Positions 58,073-64,000 of a DNA stretch of 64,000 bases are shown here, piece after piece (position 1 is the first letter of the stretch; every line of letters begins with the position of its first letter). The stretch spans positions 1 to 64,000 of the forward strand of contig QJJF01000002.1 in NCBI GenBank assembly GCA_003202005.1, read 5' to 3'. The position numbers were made by a program, and so were the translations under genes. Source of the DNA: Williamsia faeni (lineage in GTDB: Bacteria > Actinomycetota > Actinomycetes > Mycobacteriales > Mycobacteriaceae). Below the pieces are notes generated by a model. The model saw only the letters and a list, made by a program, of their open reading frames with translations, was not told the origin of the DNA and did not search any database.

Positions 58073-59398
58073 TTATGCCGCCATCAACTCGTTGAGGCGC
58101 GATTCGATCCGGCTGTGGAGTGGCGGCCGGTGATGGGGAAGCGGGGATCCGGGATGGGAGAGCGGCGGCGCGGTGGAGGTGTGCCGGTGGCCGGTAGGTG
58201 TGGTCAGGTGCACTGAGTGGCGGCCGGTCGGTGAGGGCTGAGTTGCCGAATGCCAACCCGGTGCCTGTTTGGCGTAGTTGCATTCCTCGCACAGTCCCTG
58301 GCCGTTGTCGGCATTCGTGGATCCGCCCTGGGCATGTGGTGTCACATGGTCGGCATGGCGCACCGGAGCGTCACAGTAAGGGGTGCGGCACATCTGATCG
58401 CGAAGGCGGATCAGCAATGCCAGGGCTTTGGGGAATGCTCGCGCGACCGATTCCATCGCGACCAGGGCACCGGTCGCAGGTTTGGTGAACAACCGTCTGA
58501 TCGCGAGCTTCGTGTCGCGTCCGGCAGCAGTGGCGACCAGTTGCCTGGCAATCCCGGCCGGAATGGGACCGTAACCGTCGACATGGGCGGCGTCGTCCGA
58601 ATTACCCAGTAGCGCAGTGTCGGACATGACGAGGTTGACCGTGATCGGAGCTCCCTCGGCTGCGGCTCGGCCGGTCACCCGCTCGAACAACACGTCGGCC
58701 ATGATCTGATCCCGCGACCGGTTGTCGCCGGTGCTGGTGTGTAGGTCGGCCGCTTTGCGTAGTGCTGCGATCACCCCGACGCCCTGTGCGACCGGAAGCA
58801 GGGCTGTCACGTTCGCCATACAGTCGGGCGCGGGGCGCGACGTCACCCTCCGATCTTTGGCCGCCTTGCCGGCACGCGCCACCACTGCGTGCGGATCACG
58901 CTGATAGGCAAGCGCTTTCGTGCGAGCTGTGAGTGCTTTGTCTCCAACGCCATCGAGTGATGCCGGATTGGCGCAGAGTTCGGTGTCGATCGCGATCCGA
59001 TCCTCGACGGCGAGGTAGGCGGTCTCGCGAACGAGGATGGTCGCACGCCACTCCGAGAGGCGGCCTGATTCGAGTGCCGCCATCGTGTGCGGCATCTCAT
59101 CGACCACCGCCCGGGCGAAACCGAGGTAGCGGCCACCTCGGTGAGGCGACACACGTCGGGCCAATCCGACCTCGGAGGCGACGCCCGCACCCAATCTCTT
59201 CTCGGGCACACCCTGTTCACGATGTTCCTGGCGGCGCTTGGTCGAAAGGTTCATCGTCGCCCGCGCCTGGGCGGCGGCGCAGGCAGCTTTGAGATCTTCG
59301 AGTGCGGTGATCTGGTCCACCGAATCAACCACACTGACATCGAACTCGATATGCCGCAAGCGATCTCGCAGGTTGGCAATATCTTCTGTTTGCGACAT
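58073..59398 (-). CDS. DUF222/13E12-type protein with HNH endonuclease domain
   Basis: This 441-residue protein has a helical DUF222 region at about 1-300 and a C-terminal HNH nuclease domain. CRTPYCDAP, RHADHVTPHAQGGST and CEECN supply the zinc cysteines and the catalytic HH-like pair. A Pro/Ser/His-rich tail follows. Members are numerous and mobile-looking in actinobacterial genomes (13E12 repeat family in mycobacteria). The role is unknown. It is not adjacent to an integrase. Confidence 0.9.
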   Translation of the reverse strand: MSQTEDIANLRDRLRHIEFDVSVVDSVDQITALEDLKAACAAAQARATMNLSTKRRQEHREQGVPEKRLGAGVASEVGLARRVSPHRGGRYLGFARAVVDEMPHTMAALESGRLSEWRATILVRETAYLAVEDRIAIDTELCANPASLDGVGDKALTARTKALAYQRDPHAVVARAGKAAKDRRVTSRPAPDCMANVTALLPVAQGVGVIAALRKAADLHTSTGDNRSRDQIMADVLFERVTGRAAAEGAPITVNLVMSDTALLGNSDDAAHVDGYGPIPAGIARQLVATAAGRDTKLAIRRLFTKPATGALVAMESVARAFPKALALLIRLRDQMCRTPYCDAPVRHADHVTPHAQGGSTNADNGQGLCEECNYAKQAPGWHSATQPSPTGRHSVHLTTPTGHRHTSTAPPLSHPGSPLPHHRPPLHSRIESRLNELMAA

Positions 59399-59466
59399 GT
59401 GGTCCCCCCGGACGTCGTGATCGAAGCAGTGTTTGAAGCTTAGATCCGGGGTCCGACAAGGTGGGG

Positions 59467-59865
59467 TCAGGTGGTCGCGTGATTGTGTTCGATGATGCGG
59501 ATCTGGCCGGTTTTCTCACACGTTGCGTAGCCGTGCCGTTTGGCGAAGAGCTCCCACGATGGTTTCTCGGGGTCGCTGGGCAGGTCGATCGCACTGCCGT
59601 CGCCGAACTCGATGTGAAGGTCACCGTCGTCGTTGCACTCGACCACGTCGCCTCGCGTGCCGAGCATCGCGAACAGCGGTCGCTGCTCGGCGATCACGTT
59701 GGCCGGATCGATGTTGTCGTGCTCGATCCCGCGTCCGCCTATCGGGGGTGAGGTCAGCGCGAACGGAGTCCACAGGACCAACTCGCAGTGGTTGCTGAAG
59801 AAGAACGTCAGATTGTCTTCGAACGTGAGTCGTTCGACGATGTGACCTTGAATCCACAGTTGCAT
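59467..59865 (-). CDS. DUF6188-like small protein
   Basis: This 132-residue soluble, acidic protein has the pattern MQLWIQGHIVERLTF, then a beta-rich middle (LHIEFGDGSAIDLP) and WELFAKRHGY near the end. It resembles the actinobacterial DUF6188 family, by memory. ATG 59865 follows GGAG seven bases upstream, which decides it over 59907. The function is unknown; such genes often occur in accessory or immunity-like clusters. Confidence 0.65.
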   Translation of the reverse strand: MQLWIQGHIVERLTFEDNLTFFFSNHCELVLWTPFALTSPPIGGRGIEHDNIDPANVIAEQRPLFAMLGTRGDVVECNDDGDLHIEFGDGSAIDLPSDPEKPSWELFAKRHGYATCEKTGQIRIIEHNHATT

Positions 59866-60051
59866 CGTGAGCCTCCGTGTGTCGGACGTCACATTCGACG
59901 GTAACACCCCGTCGGACGTCGACCTAGAGGTGCGACCCAGAGTCAGGCATTGATCAGAAATCGAGAAGCGCGGATGGTGACGCTGCGGATAACGTCACCG
60001 ACAGGACATCAACTCTCGCGATGTCCCCGTTTGACCGGGAGGTCGGAAGTC

Positions 60052-60288
60052 ATGAAAACGATGACGTGTAAGCAACTGGGCGGACCATGTGACCTCGAAC
60101 TCCGCGGCGAAAAGGCCGACGAGGTGATCCAGGCACAAGATCGCCACCTGAAAGAGGCGGTCGCAAACGGTGACGCAACCCATGAAAGTGCACTCAAGGA
60201 CATGCAAGGCCGGTGGAAGAAGCCGATATCCGGTCTTGGCTGGTACCGGGCCACCAAGAAGGCCTTCAAGGAGCTTCCTGAAGACTGA
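60052..60288 (+). CDS. DUF1059-like small protein
   Basis: This 78-residue protein has MTCKQLGGPCDLELRGE at the N-terminus, the pattern of the DUF1059 family, with two cysteines in CKQLGGPC. The remainder is charged and helical (ADEVIQAQDRHLKE). A GGGAGG site lies upstream of ATG 60052. The function is unknown. It sits just before tRNA-Arg. Confidence 0.75.
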   Translation: MKTMTCKQLGGPCDLELRGEKADEVIQAQDRHLKEAVANGDATHESALKDMQGRWKKPISGLGWYRATKKAFKELPED

Positions 60289-60398
60289 CCGACCCCCGGT
60301 GTGCGGGGTCTTGTCAGCAGGTGAATGTGTGGTGCGCCTGCGTCGATCTCTTTTAAACACAATAGGCGCACAGCTGCCGGAGGCGGCCAAGGATGTGA

Positions 60399-60475
60399 TG
60401 GTGCCCCCGGCAGGACTCGAACCTGCTACCTGCGGATTAGAAGGCCGCTGCTCTATCCTGATGAGCTACGGAGGC
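60399..60475 (-). tRNA. argU: tRNA-Arg (anticodon TCT)
   Basis: This minus-strand cloverleaf has acceptor GCCTCCG/CGGGGGC with a T-G pair and an encoded CCA (60399-60401). The anticodon loop gives TCT, reading AGA. The T arm GGTTCGAGTCC is present. No repeat of the tRNA end or integrase was seen. Confidence 0.95.
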
Positions 60476-60563
60476 TTACCGAAGACCGGCGCAGGTGAGT
60501 ATAACGGCCCGGGCGAAAGCATGCGGACGCGAGTCACATCGGGCCGGTGCCTACCCTGAGGGG

Positions 60564-62669
60564 GTGAGTACACCCAGTCCCGATTCGATCGATATCCGGC
60601 GCAGTGCCGCGGCAAGCATTGGCTGGGTGTTGGCCTGGGTGGCAGCTGGGGTTGCGGTGGCGGTCACCGCGATCTCGGCCGGCACCGCGCTGGATCTCGC
60701 CGGTGTCGGAGATCCTGGGACGCTGACGCGGTATGGGTTGCCCACCGTGCAGACGATCGGTGAGATCGGCGCGGTGATCGCCGTCGGCGGCGCGTTGTTC
60801 GCGGCCTTTTTTGTTCCCCCGCAGTCGGATGGCGTGCTCGATGTCGGCGGCTACCGCGCGATCAAGACCGCATCGGTCGGAGCTCTGGTCTGGGCCGTTG
60901 CGGCGCTGCTGATGATTCCGCTGACGATTTCGGACGCATCAGGGTATCCGCTGTCGGAGACGCTGAGTCCCAATCGGCTGATCACCGCATTTGATCAGGT
61001 CGCCGACGCCCGGTCCTGGCTGTGGACCGCGATCTTTGCCCTGATCTGCGCGATCGTGGCACGCATCGCATTGCGCTGGACCTGGGCTCTGATCGTGCTG
61101 CCGCTGTCGATTCTGACGTTGATGCCGATTGCACTGGCGGGACACTCGTCGACCGGTGGAAGTCACGACGTCGCGACCAACAGCCTGATCCTGCATCTCG
61201 TGGGAGCCTGCCTGTGGATGGGTGGATTGTTCGCAGTCCTGATCTACGCCCGGGGTGGCGGCCGCTACACGCTCCTGGCGATCACCCGTTACTCCCGGGT
61301 CGCGTTCTGGACGTTCCTCGTCGTCGGGGCCAGCGGCGTGATCAATGCCCTGATCCGCGTGCACATCGATCAGCTGTTCACCGAGACGTACGGACAGCTG
61401 GTGCTGGTGAAGACAGCTGCCCTGGTGGTGCTCGGTGGGTTCGGTGCATGGCACCGAAAGGCGACCATCCCGGCGATCGAGAAGGACGACAACCGTCGCC
61501 CGTTGATCCGCTTTGCCACGGTTGAGCTCCTGGTGTTCGCGGCGACATTCGGGGTCGCCGTGGGTCTGTCCCGGACCCCACCTCCGGCGAACGTCAATCC
61601 GTCGAACATGCCGGCGTCCGAACTGCTTCTGGGTTACCGGATCGATCACGAACCCACCTTCGGCCGGATCTTCCTGGACTGGCGGTTCGACCTGCTGTTC
61701 GGGACGCTCGCGATCGCCATGGCCGTCGTTTACCTGCGCGGTGTGATCCGCCTGCGCCGTCGCGGGGATGCGTGGCCGATCGGCCGGACGATCGCCTGGA
61801 TCCTGGGCTGCGCGGCACTGCTGTTCGCCACGTCCTCCGGCCTGGGTAGATATGCGCCGGCGATGTTCAGCCTGCACATGATCGCGCACATGATGTTGGC
61901 GATGCTGGTGCCGGTCCTGCTGGTGCTCGGTGGACCCATGACATTGGCTCTGAGGGCACTGAAACCGGCCGGCAAGACGGCTCCACCCGGACCGCGCGAA
62001 TGGATTCTTGCCATCCTGCACAGTCCGTTCTCGCGGTTCATCACCCATCCGCTGATCGCGTCAGTGCTGTTCGTCGGCAGCTATTACGTGTTGTACCTGG
62101 GCGGGTTGTTCGAAACACTGGTCGACTACCACGCCGCGCACGTGGCGATGAACTTCCACTTCATCATCACCGGCTACCTCTTCTATTGGCTGGTCATCGG
62201 GATCGATCCGGCGCCGCGAACACTGTCACCGGTGGTCAAACTCGCAATGGTGTTCGCCTCGTTGCCGTTCCATGCCTTCTTCGGCGTCGCGTTGATGAGC
62301 ACCGACAACGTCATTGCACGCAGCTATTACCAGAGCCTGATGCTGCCGTGGGCCCCGGACCTGATGAGTGATCAACGACTCGGCGGCGGTATCGCGTGGG
62401 CGGCCGGCGAGGTCCCACTCGTCGTGGTGATGCTGGCGCTGCTCGTGCAATGGAGTCGACAGGACCTCCGGCAGGCGCGCCAGTACGATCGCCGCGCCGA
62501 TCGTGACGAGGATGCCGAGTTGGCCAGCTACAACGCGATGCTGAAGCAGATGTCCGGTGTTTCCGAGCCCGAACCGGCTGTCGCATCGGGCCCGGCGGCA
62601 GACGCGGCGGCGCCGGATGAATCCGCGGAACCGGACTCGAGTGAACCGACACCGGGTACTAGATCCTGA
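60564..62669 (+). CDS. CopD-CtaG fusion: copper uptake/cytochrome oxidase assembly membrane protein
   Basis: This 701-residue membrane protein has an N-terminal CopD-type copper-resistance domain with about nine helices. The C-terminal CtaG-type domain (caa3 oxidase assembly) has the His/Met-rich segment MFSLHMIAHMMLAML. The two domains are separate proteins in many other bacteria. A charged, Pro/Glu-rich tail follows. GTG 60564 is used. It may move copper to cytochrome oxidase. The fused form is known in actinobacteria. Confidence 0.9.
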   Translation: MSTPSPDSIDIRRSAAASIGWVLAWVAAGVAVAVTAISAGTALDLAGVGDPGTLTRYGLPTVQTIGEIGAVIAVGGALFAAFFVPPQSDGVLDVGGYRAIKTASVGALVWAVAALLMIPLTISDASGYPLSETLSPNRLITAFDQVADARSWLWTAIFALICAIVARIALRWTWALIVLPLSILTLMPIALAGHSSTGGSHDVATNSLILHLVGACLWMGGLFAVLIYARGGGRYTLLAITRYSRVAFWTFLVVGASGVINALIRVHIDQLFTETYGQLVLVKTAALVVLGGFGAWHRKATIPAIEKDDNRRPLIRFATVELLVFAATFGVAVGLSRTPPPANVNPSNMPASELLLGYRIDHEPTFGRIFLDWRFDLLFGTLAIAMAVVYLRGVIRLRRRGDAWPIGRTIAWILGCAALLFATSSGLGRYAPAMFSLHMIAHMMLAMLVPVLLVLGGPMTLALRALKPAGKTAPPGPREWILAILHSPFSRFITHPLIASVLFVGSYYVLYLGGLFETLVDYHAAHVAMNFHFIITGYLFYWLVIGIDPAPRTLSPVVKLAMVFASLPFHAFFGVALMSTDNVIARSYYQSLMLPWAPDLMSDQRLGGGIAWAAGEVPLVVVMLALLVQWSRQDLRQARQYDRRADRDEDAELASYNAMLKQMSGVSEPEPAVASGPAADAAAPDESAEPDSSEPTPGTRS

Positions 62670-62817
62670 TCTGAGTGCGACGTTTGTCCACAGTGTTCGA
62701 TTGCATCCCCAGTTCACCTCCCGGCGTCGGCTGATGGTCGGTACCCCGGGCCATGCTGGTCTCACACCGGAGAACCAGGTGGCGCCGCGAGCGTTCGAAA
62801 TCATCAGGGGGAGAACC

Positions 62818-63255
62818 ATGTACGAGACCTATACAACTGTCATCGGGACCGTGATCTCGGATCCGCGCCGACGGCACACGACGGCCGGTGAAGAGGTGTT
62901 GTCGTTCCGGATGGCGTGCAATTCCCGCCGGCTCGACAAGCGCTCGGGGGAGTGGGCCGACGGACCTTCGCTCTACCTGACCGTCAGTTGCTGGCGCCGA
63001 CTCATCGATGGTGCCGCGCCGGTGGTGGCCAAGGGGCGGCCGGTGATCGCACACGGGCAGATCAAGACCAATGAGTACATCAGCGAATCCGGTGAACGAC
63101 GTGCCGACCTGGAGATGACGGCGTCCGTGATCGGGATGGACCTGAGCCGATGCACCGTCAGCTTCGAGGGCATGATGCCTCGGGTCACAACCACGTCGAC
63201 GGTGCCCGGCACTTCCGATGGGCAGGCCGGTCAGGACAGCGCCGCCGCTGCCTGA
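62818..63255 (+). CDS. Single-stranded DNA-binding protein, SSB-like second type
   Basis: This 145-residue protein is an OB-fold SSB. Conserved segments are YTTVIGTVISDPR, LSFRMACNSRR and SLYLTVSCWRR. The C-terminus (GQAGQDSAAAA) lacks the acidic DDDIPF-like tip that recruits repair proteins in canonical SSB. It would thus be the accessory SSB type. The ATG at 62818 follows GGGGAG. The adjacent ettA repeats the Rv2478c-Rv2477c pairing of mycobacteria, from memory. Confidence 0.85.
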   Translation: MYETYTTVIGTVISDPRRRHTTAGEEVLSFRMACNSRRLDKRSGEWADGPSLYLTVSCWRRLIDGAAPVVAKGRPVIAHGQIKTNEYISESGERRADLEMTASVIGMDLSRCTVSFEGMMPRVTTTSTVPGTSDGQAGQDSAAAA

Positions 63256-63492
63256 GCTACCTCGAGGCCCATCCTCTTCACGTCGATCAAGCATCCGTAA
63301 CGCGGGGGCGGAAAATGTCACGTGTGGATTGGATAGGGTTGAGGGGTGCATTGGCTGGATTGCCTCGGTGCGCGTCGCGAGTGATGCCTGGCGACGTGTC
63401 ATCGGCCCGAGGTGACCGGCGTTCAGTGAAGGGCAGAACGCGCGCGACCAGTCAGCCCGACACCCCTTACGAGCAGGTAGAGAGGCCCTAAC

Positions 63493-64000
63493 GTGGCAGA
63501 GTTTATTTACACCATGAAAAAGGTGCGAAAAGCACACGGCGACAAGGTGATTCTGGATGACGTCACAATGTCGTTCTATCCGGGGGCGAAGATCGGTGTG
63601 GTCGGCCCCAACGGTGCCGGTAAGTCGTCGATCCTGAAGATCATGGCCGGCATCGATCAGCCGTCCAACGGTGAGGCATTCCTGGATCCGGCGGCGTCGG
63701 TCGGCATCCTCATGCAGGAGCCCAAGCTCAACGAAGAAAAGACGGTTCGGCAGAACGTCGAAGAGGGCATGGGCCTGATCAAGGAGCAGCTCGACCGCTA
63801 CAACGAAATCGCCGAACTGATGGCGACGGACTACTCGGACGAGCTCATGGAAGAAATGGGCCAGCTGCAGGAAGCCCTCGACCACGGCGATGCCTGGGAC
63901 CTGGACTCGCAGCTCGAACAGGCGATGGACGCGCTCCGTTGCCCGCCGGCCGACGAACCCGTCACCCACCTCTCCGGTGGTGAGCGTCGTCGCGTCGCGC
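63493..64000 (+). CDS. ettA: Energy-dependent translational throttle EttA, 5' part
   Basis: This is the first 169 codons of an ABC-F protein, cut by the window edge. It has FIYTMKKVRKAHGDK, Walker A GPNGAGKSS, the MQEPKLN Q-loop and LSGGERRR. A helical insert between Walker A and the signature is the EttA arm. EttA gates the ribosomal E site according to ATP/ADP ratio. The start GTG 63493 is the only one close to the conserved N-terminus. Confidence 0.93.
   Translation, partial: MAEFIYTMKKVRKAHGDKVILDDVTMSFYPGAKIGVVGPNGAGKSSILKIMAGIDQPSNGEAFLDPAASVGILMQEPKLNEEKTVRQNVEEGMGLIKEQLDRYNEIAELMATDYSDELMEEMGQLQEALDHGDAWDLDSQLEQAMDALRCPPADEPVTHLSGGERRRVA

Noticed and set aside
62659-63969. Minus-strand open frame of 436 codons over the SSB-like gene and ettA
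   Set aside because: It runs across two confident genes and the intergenic gap; its composition is typical of antisense high-GC frames.

Overview
The window is high-GC actinobacterial DNA from a mycolic-acid-containing member of the Mycobacteriales. I infer a Gordonia-like organism from a single-chain FAS-I fatty acid synthase followed by acpS, a mycolate-reductase-type dehydrogenase (cmrA), GlgE/GlgB maltosyltransferase-pathway genes, the mec-cysO-cysM cysteine pathway and NucS mismatch repair. Coding density is high, GTG starts are common, and many genes overlap by one to four bases.

Layout. (1) 1-235: the 3' end of a 5S rRNA and its terminator. (2) 236-27208: a long block whose gene order, from memory, follows M. 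tuberculosis Rv1321 to Rv1343c. It starts with a glutaminase-STAS protein and a Nudix hydrolase. It continues with nucS, a DivIVA-like protein, methylmalonyl-CoA epimerase, thiolase, an MFS carrier with thioredoxin-TPR, a metallopeptidase, glgB-glgE, dinG, pncA-pncB and clpS. It ends with a DUF2017 gene, a P1 peptidase, mec-cysO-cysM, rhomboid, murI, a metallo-beta-lactamase-fold phosphodiesterase, rph, rdgB and two small membrane proteins. (3) 27268-38124: a joining segment with tRNA-Leu, two unrecognised small genes, a long-chain acyl-CoA ligase, a DEAD-box RNA helicase, a rhodanese-like protein without its cysteine, a 1387-residue helicase-nuclease fusion, a sirtuin and a HIT protein. (4) 38125-57984: a second block resembling Rv2524c to about Rv2509. 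It holds fas-acpS, tetR, bcp, DUF3618, an ABC exporter, tRNA-Lys, an L,D-transpeptidase, tRNA-His, orn, cmrA and a padR-fadH operon. (5) 58073-60475: small accessory-looking genes (DUF222-HNH, DUF6188-like, DUF1059-like) beside tRNA-Arg. (6) 60564-64000: copD-ctaG fusion, an SSB-like protein and the start of ettA, which runs off the window.

Functional themes. Envelope and lipid genes dominate: FAS-I and its activating AcpS, CmrA, FadD, FadH, thiolase, L,D-transpeptidase and MurI. GlgE/GlgB build alpha-glucan from maltose-1-phosphate. PncA, PncB, the sirtuin and the HIT protein touch NAD and nucleotide metabolism. Mec-CysO-CysM makes cysteine by a protein-carrier route. NucS, DinG, the SSB-like protein and the helicase-nuclease act on DNA.

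The best candidate for something undescribed is the stand-alone 1387-residue SF1 helicase with a C-terminal Vsr/DUF559-like nuclease (32762-36925). The cluster of dyad repeats ahead of fas and the dyads ahead of padR are the best regulatory leads. I saw no CRISPR array, insertion sequence, integrase or prophage. All cross-genome comparisons are from memory and were not searched.
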